Assembly (NCBI RefSeq): GCF_001467945.1
Contig: NZ_LNYQ01000013.1
Coordinates: forward strand, 1,587,404-1,651,403
Origin: Legionella parisiensis
Lineage (GTDB): Bacteria > Pseudomonadota > Gammaproteobacteria > Legionellales > Legionellaceae
DNA length: 64,000 nt
Reading direction: 5' to 3'
Made by a program: the position numbers and the translations under genes. This document shows, in pieces, positions 9,125 through 16,852 of the stretch. The notes beneath the pieces were generated by a model. The model searched no databases. It was given only the letters and a program-made list of their open reading frames with translations, and was not told the origin of the DNA. The stretch's first letter is position 1. Every line of letters begins with the position of its first letter.

Positions 9125-10981
9125 ATGAATAAATTAAAATTATATTCTTTTTTGTCGAGTGCATTCATAGTTTCAATGACATCCCAAGCAGCATCCACGG
9201 TCTTTATTGACGAGATCAACATGTACCATTACTTAACAAAAAGTAATAACTCACTGGTCGGTAAAAATAGTGATTATCAATTTGTACTATCCAGCAAAGT
9301 CACCTTAGGCAATGGCGTTACTAAAAAGAAATATAGTTTATATTACAAAGAGATTCCGGTATTCAATTCGATTTTAACGAGTTCTGAAGTTAGTGCCGTG
9401 GAAAATAAGTGGTATGGGCAAATGATGCTCGACATTGAGAAAGACATCCCCAATCCAATACCCAGTTTAAATTTCAAGGAAGTTTTAAAAATCGCAAAGA
9501 AGAATGTGTCGCTGAAAAAAAATGACCTAATTAAAAATGACAAAGCAGAACTTTACATACGTATTAATGAGAACAATAAAGCAGAATTGATTTATTTAGT
9601 TTCTTTTAATGTAGAAAGTTATAATGTTCAAAGACCTTACTATATGATTAATGCACAAACAGGAGATATCATAACTTCTTGGAATGGATTAACAACACGA
9701 GACGCTGAAGGACCAGGAGGGAACCAGAAGACAGGAGCTTATTATTATGGGAGGGACTATGATTTTCTGGATGTATCAAATATCTGTCAAATGAGTAATC
9801 AAGATATAGATACCTATGACATGAATAATCAGGTCACTGGGGGAACAATTTATCAATTTACATGCCCTTCTCGTAGTACAGATCGACCAGTCAATAATGG
9901 AAAAGCTGTAAATGGTGCATATTCACCGCTTAACGATGCCCATTATTTTGCAGGTAAAGTCCTTGATATGTATCAAAAATGGTTTTCTCTTTATCCGCTT
10001 CAATCCAAATTCCAGGTACGGGTACATTTTGGGACAAACTATGAGGGTGCGTTTTGGAATGGCCAACACATGACTTTTGGCGATGGTGGAGCGAATACAT
10101 ATCCTTTTACTGCCATAGATGTGATGGCCCATGAGGTAAGCCACGGGGTCACTGAGTTTAATTCCGGTCTTCTATACAAAGGTCAATCCGGAGGAATCAA
10201 TGAGGCATTTTCTGATATGGCAGGAGAAACAGCTGAGAATTATTTGAATTTCCAATTAGGAAAAGAAAATGATTGGTTGGGGGGAGCTACTATTATGAAA
10301 AATCAAGTTGCAATGCGTTATTTTAAAAATCCTACTCTTGATGGTATGTCCATAGACAATGCTAAAAATTACAATGATTCCATGAATGTGCATTATACAT
10401 CAGGAGTATTTAATAAAGCCTTTTATACTTTGTCGACAACACCTGGTTGGGATATACGAAAGGCATTTGGCACCTTCTTGCTTGCGAATCAAATGTATTG
10501 GCAACCGGAGGCCACTTTTGATAGTGCAGCATGTGGGGTAGCTAAGGCCGCTTTAGACCTTGGGTATGAAGTCAATGACGTTCTTAGCAGCTTTCATGTG
10601 GTGGGCGTGGACGCTGGTTGTAATGTGGATGACCCAGACACTGGCAACGAAATTGAAATATCCAATGGAACCATTGTAAATAACATTAAATTAACTGCCG
10701 GTGATGAACGACGATATCTCATTAAAGTGCCCGTACTGAATAAATACCCTTTTAGTTATGATATTCTCTCTATTCAAATAACAGACAATCAAAATAATTC
10801 AAAAAATAGTGTCCAATTGTATATTCGCTATGAAGATGGAACCTTAAAAAAAGTACTATTGACAGGCAATGAATATTTTAATATCAAAAAGCCCGCAGCT
10901 GGAAATTATCATATTTTAATAAAAGGGATTGCTGTGAGTTCAGTTAACCTAACTGCATTTTATGGTAACTTACAAAGATAG
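9125..10981 (+). CDS. Secreted M4 zinc metalloprotease, ProA-like
   Basis: A thermolysin-family preproenzyme of 618 residues. It has a signal peptide (MNKLKLYSFLSSAFIVSMTS), an FTP/PepSY-type propeptide up to about residue 190, and a catalytic domain with HEVSHGVTE (His336, Glu337, His340), GGINEAFSD (third zinc ligand Glu360, 24 residues after the first His, as in M4 enzymes) and NVHYTSGVFNKAFY with the transition-state His. ATG 9125 is chosen over GTG 9122 because AAGGA sits 4-9 bp before it. Legionella ProA (Msp) is a type II-secreted protease. After about residue 510 there is an extra beta-rich domain of about 100 residues (from EIEISNGT) like a pre-peptidase C-terminal domain. Confidence 0.93.
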   Translation: MNKLKLYSFLSSAFIVSMTSQAASTVFIDEINMYHYLTKSNNSLVGKNSDYQFVLSSKVTLGNGVTKKKYSLYYKEIPVFNSILTSSEVSAVENKWYGQMMLDIEKDIPNPIPSLNFKEVLKIAKKNVSLKKNDLIKNDKAELYIRINENNKAELIYLVSFNVESYNVQRPYYMINAQTGDIITSWNGLTTRDAEGPGGNQKTGAYYYGRDYDFLDVSNICQMSNQDIDTYDMNNQVTGGTIYQFTCPSRSTDRPVNNGKAVNGAYSPLNDAHYFAGKVLDMYQKWFSLYPLQSKFQVRVHFGTNYEGAFWNGQHMTFGDGGANTYPFTAIDVMAHEVSHGVTEFNSGLLYKGQSGGINEAFSDMAGETAENYLNFQLGKENDWLGGATIMKNQVAMRYFKNPTLDGMSIDNAKNYNDSMNVHYTSGVFNKAFYTLSTTPGWDIRKAFGTFLLANQMYWQPEATFDSAACGVAKAALDLGYEVNDVLSSFHVVGVDAGCNVDDPDTGNEIEISNGTIVNNIKLTAGDERRYLIKVPVLNKYPFSYDILSIQITDNQNNSKNSVQLYIRYEDGTLKKVLLTGNEYFNIKKPAAGNYHILIKGIAVSSVNLTAFYGNLQR

Positions 10982-10993
10982 TACATTTTAAAA

Positions 10994-11024
10994 GATTGGC
11001 TATTTTAGGCATCAATAGCCAATC
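10994..11024. terminator. Hairpin after the M4 protease gene
   Basis: Arms GATTGGCTATT (10994-11004) and AATAGCCAATC (11014-11024) pair perfectly over 11 bp with a 9-base loop, 13 bp after the stop codon. CTATTTAATTCT follows, a weak U-rich tail. It is a probable intrinsic terminator. Confidence 0.6.
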
Positions 11025-11149
11025 CTATTTAATTCTATAAAATCAATGCGTATAAGCACCCCCAATAAGGCCCTGTAAAAAATATAAAATTCAGGTGAGC
11101 TCAATTCAAAACTTTTTAAAGTTGGCATTTATGTAATTTAGGATAAAGG

Positions 11150-11863
11150 ATGCAAAGCATAAAAAAACGAATGGCAGAAGTAACGTCAATAGATGAGTTA
11201 AATAACCTATTAAAAAATTATTTTTGCAGTGTAAATATAAAAAGTTTTGCCTTTACTTATTATAACCAGCACACCAAAACAGGAAGCAAATTGGTATATG
11301 AGTGGGCATCCACACCGCTTGACGCTTGGCATAAATACTATCTGCAGGAAGGTTATGCTGACATTGATCGCACTCTTGAATCCACAGAACAATCTTTATT
11401 ACCTATTTTTTGGGATGTAAAAGAACAATTACGTTTGGCTAAAAATAAAAGAATGCGGCGATTTAAACAAGAGTCCCTTTTCTTTGGGCTTGATAAGGGA
11501 TTATGCATTCCTTTACATGGTCCGAAAGGAGAATTTGTCATTCTGGTATTACATCAGCGAATTAATGAAAATGGTTTAAAAAATTGGGAAGATCATGTTG
11601 ATGCCTGGCTTGGCATCTTACATACCTATTTTCATTTTTTAAGGCTACTGCTGAATGAAAAAACCATAGGCGTAGTGCCTCTGACAAAACGTGAACAAGA
11701 ATGCTTACGACTAACTGCTGAGGGAGTGCGTTTGGAACTGATTGCACAAGTACTAAAAATAAGTAAGCGTACTGTAAATTTTCATTTACAAAACGCCAAT
11801 AAAAAGCTCGGTGTAACCAATAAATATTTAGCAATTATGGCCCTACTGAATCATAACAATTGA
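11150..11863 (+). CDS. LuxR-family transcriptional regulator
   Basis: The 237-residue protein has an N-terminal half of the autoinducer-binding type (residues about 20-165, with WASTPLDAWHKYYLQEGYADID like the W-x-x-x-Y-x-x-x-x-Y-x-x-x-D pattern of LuxR ligand pockets). Its C-terminal LuxR helix-turn-helix (residues about 175-237) contains PLTKREQECLRLTAEG and ISKRTVNFHLQNANKKLGV. No LuxI synthase is in the window, so it may be a LuxR solo responding to an imported or host signal. The start has AGGATAAAGG directly upstream. Target genes cannot be inferred; the neighbours are the M4 protease and a hypothetical gene. Confidence 0.88.
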   Translation: MQSIKKRMAEVTSIDELNNLLKNYFCSVNIKSFAFTYYNQHTKTGSKLVYEWASTPLDAWHKYYLQEGYADIDRTLESTEQSLLPIFWDVKEQLRLAKNKRMRRFKQESLFFGLDKGLCIPLHGPKGEFVILVLHQRINENGLKNWEDHVDAWLGILHTYFHFLRLLLNEKTIGVVPLTKREQECLRLTAEGVRLELIAQVLKISKRTVNFHLQNANKKLGVTNKYLAIMALLNHNN

Positions 11864-12011
11864 GTGAATTTTAAAGTGATTTCTTCTGTTTTTTTCTGGT
11901 TTTGTCCATCAAGATACTCGTATGACTGAATTTGAGAGAGCTGACAAATGTGGATATACTTTATTTTTATCTCTGCGGTATAGGCTGGTGCGCGAATCTA
12001 TCAAATGATGA

Positions 12012-12452
12012 TCAATGCACTTCCCTATCGCACAATTCATTACTCATAAATCCAGATAAGAGTGTTTGTACTGCAGTTTTCCCCATTTCTTCTCTTGGAC
12101 AAAAGTCCATCGCCACAGCAAAACCTACTTCCTTCATTGACTCATTCCAGAAAGGCTCTTTAGTCAAAATGGGTTTTATCTTTCCAATGAGCGAGTCTAA
12201 AAACTTATCATCAACCGAAAGAAAGCGCTGCTTTTGGGGGGTCTTGATCAGCATTTCTTTTACAGTGACATAAAGTGCATAGTTCAATATGTATAAAGCA
12301 AATTCCTGTGACTCGTTTTCTTCATCCAGATAAATTTTCCGATCTTGACTGTAAAAATGAGTAAACCGATAATTATCAGGACAAAATTCATGTTCGATAA
12401 AATCCAGCTGTTCTGAATTACTTACTTCGTTACGAAAAAAAATACTGTTCAC
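12012..12452 (-). CDS. Hypothetical protein
   Basis: A 146-residue acidic, soluble protein with no recognised family. It has an FALYILNYALYVTVKEML helix and a C-terminal stretch GFAVAMDFCPREEMGKTAVQ. The only start at the 5' end is GTG, without a clear Shine-Dalgarno sequence, so the N-terminus is uncertain. A 113-codon frame on the opposite strand overlaps it and reads like a shadow. It might be real because the minus frame is long and has a normal amino acid mix, but support is modest. Confidence 0.5.
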   Translation of the reverse strand: MNSIFFRNEVSNSEQLDFIEHEFCPDNYRFTHFYSQDRKIYLDEENESQEFALYILNYALYVTVKEMLIKTPQKQRFLSVDDKFLDSLIGKIKPILTKEPFWNESMKEVGFAVAMDFCPREEMGKTAVQTLLSGFMSNELCDREVH

Positions 12453-12470
12453 GCTGAGACTGAAGCGCGG

Positions 12471-12507
12471 AAATTTTAAAACAACCTTGAAAAATGCAAG
12501 GCTGTTT
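12471..12507 (-). terminator. Intrinsic terminator of the FAD/methyltransferase operon
   Basis: On the minus strand the RNA would form an 11-bp stem, AAACAGCCTTG (12507-12497) with CAAGGTTGTTT (12489-12479), with one G-U pair and a 7-base loop. It is followed by TTAAAATTT. It lies about 100 bp beyond the stop of the 12607-13812 gene. The G-U pair is only good in this orientation, which supports use for leftward transcripts. Confidence 0.65.
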
Positions 12508-12606
12508 CCAGATAGTAACCAATATTAAAGTTTCAATATTTATATCAATACAATTCATTCTAATATTTAATTCCCAATCTAACCTTAAAAAATTTTGCGT
12601 CCCAAT

Positions 12607-13812
12607 TTAATTTTCATTTGTAGGAACGACGTGCTGTATTTTACCACTGAAGCGTGCACCCAAGGTTAAAATATTAGGACATTGTTTGATTATCGGTAAC
12701 AATAAAAATCGAGCCCAAGGTTTCATCATGGCTAATTGTGCAAAAAATGATGCGGCATGGATACGGCTGCTAAAATATTTACGCCACTGTTTCGTATAAT
12801 ATGCACCGGCATCATCAAAATGATTCTGTTCCTTAGGATCGTTCAGTTTAAATTTAATAAGACAGTGAGCAAGTAACCATGCAGATTGCAAGGCCATACT
12901 AATTCCCTCAGCTACAACAGGATGAGCTTCACCTGCACTATTACCAACAAAAAAAATACCATCCTGATAACAGGTACGAATACCAGGCTTAATTGGCCCT
13001 GCTGCCAGCCAGTTTCCCTCACGATCGGCACAACCAAGTACTTCCTCAACTCCACGACATTGATCTAATAAGTATTTATAAACTGTTTCTCCGGCTTGTA
13101 TACCTGGGTTTTTCAAACGTAAATCATGCAACACATCACGGCGAATACAGCACGAAAGCGAGACCTTTTGCTTAGAACTATGAACCATTCCTCCATAGCC
13201 TCCAGGAAAAGCCAGTAAAGGCATGAGATTTATAGGTAAATTGGAATTTTTAAAATGCGCCTTAAATGCCAAAAGATCGGATGGTTGATGTATTTTATGT
13301 TCGGATTGACCAATTCTTTTTTCCCATGAGCCATTTGCAACGACAACTAGAGATGCCATTATCTCTGTTGTTTTATTATCTCCTTTTACTGTACAGATAA
13401 ATAATCCATCTTTAGAACGATGTAATGACAGTGTTTCACATGGTTGCCAAACCTGCACTCCTTTTAATTTGGCTTTATTCATAAGTTCTGTATCAAGATA
13501 CTCTCTTGCGAGCGCCCTTCCCCATAAATTTTTTGATGTTTTAGATGGAGGCATATTTGCAGTTAATATAACATCTGAGACGTATAACCCGATTTTATGT
13601 ATCTCAGGTCCCCCATTTATTAAATAGAACTTTTCCATTCCAAGTTTTTGCAATAACGATAAACTTGTAACAGATATAAATTCACCACAGACCTTTCTAC
13701 GAGGAAACTTTTTCTTTTCGACCAGCCCAACTGACCAACCTGCTTCAGCAAGTAATAATGCAGTAGTTACCCCCGAAGGCCCCCCTCCAATGATAAGCAC
13801 ATCTAGAGCCAT
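12607..13812 (-). CDS. FAD-dependent oxidoreductase of a type III PKS locus
   Basis: This 401-residue protein starts with a Rossmann dinucleotide motif, LIIGGGPSGVTTALLLAEAG, followed by an acidic strand end (VEKKKFPRRKVCGEF, typical of the geranylgeranyl-reductase/UbiH-like group). The second FAD motif is GIFFVGNSAGEAHPVVAEG, the G-D/N-A-A-G-x-x-x-P pattern. It therefore uses FAD to hydroxylate or reduce a lipophilic substrate. Its start lies 16 bp from the stop of the methyltransferase, and both are divergent from the type III polyketide synthase. By analogy with phenolic-lipid loci such as Streptomyces srsABC, it may tailor an alkylpyrone or alkylresorcinol. That pathway role is inferred from context. 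Confidence 0.85.
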   Translation of the reverse strand: MALDVLIIGGGPSGVTTALLLAEAGWSVGLVEKKKFPRRKVCGEFISVTSLSLLQKLGMEKFYLINGGPEIHKIGLYVSDVILTANMPPSKTSKNLWGRALAREYLDTELMNKAKLKGVQVWQPCETLSLHRSKDGLFICTVKGDNKTTEIMASLVVVANGSWEKRIGQSEHKIHQPSDLLAFKAHFKNSNLPINLMPLLAFPGGYGGMVHSSKQKVSLSCCIRRDVLHDLRLKNPGIQAGETVYKYLLDQCRGVEEVLGCADREGNWLAAGPIKPGIRTCYQDGIFFVGNSAGEAHPVVAEGISMALQSAWLLAHCLIKFKLNDPKEQNHFDDAGAYYTKQWRKYFSSRIHAASFFAQLAMMKPWARFLLLPIIKQCPNILTLGARFSGKIQHVVPTNEN

Positions 13813-13828
13813 AGGTTTTTAATCCATA

Positions 13829-14524
13829 CTATTTCAAAATAAGAATACTCCACCAAAATGGGAAGTGCCATTTGATTTGATAATTTTTAATACATGCTTG
13901 TTGCAACAGGAATTCTAATTCTTGCTTGGTAAAGCTCTTTTGTATTGAAAGCAGACCATCATGGGTAATAAGCCGATTACGAAATAGTGGGCAAATCATT
14001 TTATAAAGCCCATAAGCCATAAAATTGCGATGCAGATCATTGATTATCACTGCCTTACGCGTTGACTCATGGGCATTGATTAAAAGTGTGATCAATTCTT
14101 CGTCATCCAAATGGTGGCATACCAAATTGAGCAGAATTATATCTATATTATCTTTGACTTCGAGTTCTGGCTTCAGCTGCAACTGAAACTCGACTAAGGT
14201 GCTTCCATTTTTTTGTTGCCATGCTTGTACTTCTTTTTCAGCGAGTCTAATCGCTTCCGTAGAAATATCTAACCCCAGCATGCGCATTTTAGGGTAATAT
14301 TTACTAAGATTTAGTAAGAATAAGCCACCACCGCATCCCACATCCATCAATGCTGAGTCCGAGGGAAATTGTTGAAGCAAATTGACTGTACTTTTAAAAA
14401 TACCCATTAATCTATTAATTTTAAATAATTTTTTTAAAGATTGCGTGTATTCTTGTGGCGTATAAAAATCCTGACCTAGATCAATGATTTCCTTTTCTTT
14501 TGATCTTATTTTAAATTGGGTCAT
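13829..14524 (-). CDS. Class I SAM-dependent methyltransferase
   Basis: A 231-residue methyltransferase with motif I MDVGCGGGLFLLNLS, the ribose-binding acidic residue in MRMLGLDIS, and motif IV IDIILLNLVCHHLDDEE. The fold should be cytosolic. It is cotranscribed with the FAD oxidoreductase 16 bp downstream and is divergent from the type III polyketide synthase, a trio often seen in bacterial polyketide loci. It probably O- or C-methylates the polyketide product. The end of the protein (WHFPFWWSILILK) is hydrophobic, which may help it bind a lipid-like substrate. Confidence 0.87.
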   Translation of the reverse strand: MTQFKIRSKEKEIIDLGQDFYTPQEYTQSLKKLFKINRLMGIFKSTVNLLQQFPSDSALMDVGCGGGLFLLNLSKYYPKMRMLGLDISTEAIRLAEKEVQAWQQKNGSTLVEFQLQLKPELEVKDNIDIILLNLVCHHLDDEELITLLINAHESTRKAVIINDLHRNFMAYGLYKMICPLFRNRLITHDGLLSIQKSFTKQELEFLLQQACIKNYQIKWHFPFWWSILILK

Positions 14525-14661
14525 TTCATTTTAGTAATGAGAAATTGTTATTTTGCATTGTATACTTAAATATAGCAATAAATGATTTAAAACTCTAAAT
14601 AAACTCGTAAGCAGTAACAAATTTGTTTATATTGAAGGAGATATTTTTATAAAGGGAAAAA

Positions 14662-15768
14662 ATGCAATCAAAAATTACTGCAATTGGTACCGCAACTCCT
14701 CAGTTTATGCGAACACAAGATGAAATTGCGGATCTTATTTCTATAGGATTTCATCTTAATGCCCTACAAAAAAAAGTATTAAAAAAAATTTATAAATCCT
14801 CAGGAATTGAAACCCGATACAGTGTATTAACAGACTATTGCAAACAACCAGGGGAATTTGATTTTTTTCCTAATACTACAGAAGAAAGTTTTCCATCAAC
14901 GTCACAACGAATGAATTTATATAAAGATAATGCCCTTAACTTAGCTATAATTTCCATCGAAAATTGCTTAAATAGCATTGAGTTTGATAGGAAAAAGATT
15001 ACGCATTTAATTACGGTAAGTTGTACAGGCATGTATGCCCCTGGAATTGATATTGAAATTGTCCAAAAACTTAATTTATCCTCATCTGTTAAACGTACGG
15101 CGATTAATTTTATGGGATGTTATGGAGCATTTAATGGCTTAAAAGTAGCCGATGCATTTTGCCAAGCAGAGCCTAACTCCAATGTACTTTTAGTGTGCGT
15201 TGAGCTTTGTACAATACATTTCCAAGACACCTTTAATATAGAGAATATAATTTCAAATGCTATTTTTGCTGATGGAGCTGCAGCAGCATTGGTTCAGGGG
15301 CAAACGAATTTACCAAAAAAGTGTTTTAATATAGAGTCATTTTATTGTGATTTGGTTCCACAAACCAGCCAGGAGATGGCATGGACTATTACTGATTATG
15401 GATTTGACATCATACTAAGCTCATACGTACCTGAAGCAATTGAGTCAGGCATTTTAATGTTTACAGAAAAACTGTTAAAGCAATCGAATTACTCTTTTAA
15501 TGATATAGATTTTTACGCAATTCACCCAGGTGGTATTAGGATTCTGCAAGCTTGTGAAAAAGCACTAAAGATTACTGCTCAAGACAATCAACATTCTTAC
15601 AGTGTATTAAAAGAGTATGGGAATATGTCCTCAGCAACAGTATTGTTTGTTTTAAAAAATATTTGGGATAAGTTAAATAATCAAGACAATGCGAAACATA
15701 TTTTTAGCTGTGCATTTGGACCTGGCTTAACCTTAGAATCCATAATGCTCAAAATAGAATACAATTAA
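14662..15768 (+). CDS. Type III polyketide synthase
   Basis: A 368-residue chalcone/stilbene-synthase-type enzyme. The catalytic triad is complete: Cys153 in NFMGCYGAFN, His288 in YAIHPGGIRI and Asn321 in YGNMSSATVLF. The C-terminus has GPGLTLE, matching the GFGPG loop. Such enzymes load an acyl-CoA starter and extend it with malonyl-CoA to pyrones, resorcinols or related rings without a carrier protein. The strong site AAGGAGAT at 14635-14642 is rather far from ATG 14662, while AAAGGGAAAA sits directly before it. Divergence from the methyltransferase suggests a shared promoter region at 14525-14661. The product is unknown. Confidence 0.93.
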   Translation: MQSKITAIGTATPQFMRTQDEIADLISIGFHLNALQKKVLKKIYKSSGIETRYSVLTDYCKQPGEFDFFPNTTEESFPSTSQRMNLYKDNALNLAIISIENCLNSIEFDRKKITHLITVSCTGMYAPGIDIEIVQKLNLSSSVKRTAINFMGCYGAFNGLKVADAFCQAEPNSNVLLVCVELCTIHFQDTFNIENIISNAIFADGAAAALVQGQTNLPKKCFNIESFYCDLVPQTSQEMAWTITDYGFDIILSSYVPEAIESGILMFTEKLLKQSNYSFNDIDFYAIHPGGIRILQACEKALKITAQDNQHSYSVLKEYGNMSSATVLFVLKNIWDKLNNQDNAKHIFSCAFGPGLTLESIMLKIEYN

Positions 15769-15819
15769 TTATATATCTCAGATTATCTCCATTCTCTTCT
15801 AATAGGAGATCAGTAAGTT

Positions 15820-16611
15820 CTAAATAGATGGCTTATTTTCTTGAGTCTCAAGAACAGGACAACCAGGATCTTCTATATGTCTCCCCCCGACATTAAATAG
15901 AGACACTATTGAGTCCCCTAAAGAAATATCTGATTTTTCTTTTTCATGAAAACGCTCGATAATGAGTGAAAGTTCATTCTCTAAAGCGCTACTTCCCTCA
16001 TTCATTTCAATTTGTGTAGCGCAGTATTCTTCAGCCAGACACAGTAAACGCCACAAGTCGTATCGCAAAATGCCATGCGATTTATTTATTAGATAAACCT
16101 GTTGCGCTTTCGTTTTAAAAGTATGCCCCTCACTATCTTTCATTTCAGCCACTACAGGCATTCCGCCCATTTTTATAATCATAGAGTAAAGCTGTAAAAT
16201 CTCTTTACAGCTAATCGTTTTGATGTCTTTAGCTTTATATAACAACTTGTGAACTGCTGACTCATGGATTGATATGCCGTGGCTTACTAAATAATCGAAC
16301 AAAGATAACTCTCTCATTTTACATGCATGTTCAAGAGGCGTATCACCCATAGGATTAATAGGATAGGTAAATGAAACATTATATTCCACGAGAATATTTA
16401 ACATCATGTAATCAATTGTATTTTTAGAGAGTACTGAGGATAAAAGAGATTGATTTGTTGGAGTGATGATTCTATTAATAAAATGGGGATATCGCTTAAG
16501 GGCTTTATCTACTTGTTGGTAGGCGTTGTTATAAACTGAGTCAATAAGATGAAGAAATTCAGGCTCAACATTATTGCTTTTTACATATTTAACATCAGTG
16601 ACTCCACCCAT
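15820..16611 (-). CDS. Ankyrin-repeat-like protein, candidate effector
   Basis: ATG 16611, preceded by GGGGTG with 5-base spacing, is preferred over GTG 16617; the product is 263 residues. The centre contains ankyrin-like helices: YMMLNILVEYNVSF, then NPMGDTPLEHACKMRELSLFDYLVSHGISI, where the TPLEHA turn is the ankyrin hallmark. The C-terminal half is helical without recognised domain, with conserved-looking WRLLCLAEEYC. There is no signal peptide or membrane segment. Ankyrin proteins are common Dot/Icm substrates in Legionella, but no PmrA box was found upstream. Effector status is inference. Confidence 0.7.
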   Translation of the reverse strand: MGGVTDVKYVKSNNVEPEFLHLIDSVYNNAYQQVDKALKRYPHFINRIITPTNQSLLSSVLSKNTIDYMMLNILVEYNVSFTYPINPMGDTPLEHACKMRELSLFDYLVSHGISIHESAVHKLLYKAKDIKTISCKEILQLYSMIIKMGGMPVVAEMKDSEGHTFKTKAQQVYLINKSHGILRYDLWRLLCLAEEYCATQIEMNEGSSALENELSLIIERFHEKEKSDISLGDSIVSLFNVGGRHIEDPGCPVLETQENKPSI

Positions 16612-16617
16612 TTTCAC

Positions 16618-16852
16618 CCCAATCTACAAAGTAAAAAAATAATAACAAACAAAACGAAACAAAACGAGTATAAAGACCTGCTTACCTGAAAATAAACTAC
16701 GTATATATTTTTTAACGGTGAATTTATTTTGAAATAATAACAAATGATCACCTTTTTATCAATCAAGATGTCTTGCATCCTGAGTGCTTAATTTTTTCTT
16801 AATCTTTTCGAGTTATAGTACGCTAAAAAATTGTAATGGGTGATGTACGTAC
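16618..16852. promoter_or_regulatory. Divergent promoter region between two effector-like genes
   Basis: About 240 bp, very AT-rich. The right end carries the PmrA box described separately. The left part contains A/C-rich repeats of AACAAAACGA type (16645-16668) of unknown meaning. Confidence 0.4.
16787..16819 (+). promoter_or_regulatory. PmrA box (perfect) and -10 for the 16853 operon
   Basis: Positions 16787-16803 read CTTAAT-TTTTT-CTTAAT, a perfect direct repeat matching the PmrA consensus. TATAGT at 16814-16819 follows after 10 bp, so the repeat occupies the -35 region as expected for a PmrA-activated promoter. The start codon is 49 bp downstream of the box. Confidence 0.75.

Noticed and set aside
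11932-12273. 113-codon plus-strand frame
   Set aside because: It is antisense to the 12012-12452 gene; residue mix and start are poorer than on the minus strand, though neither is certain.
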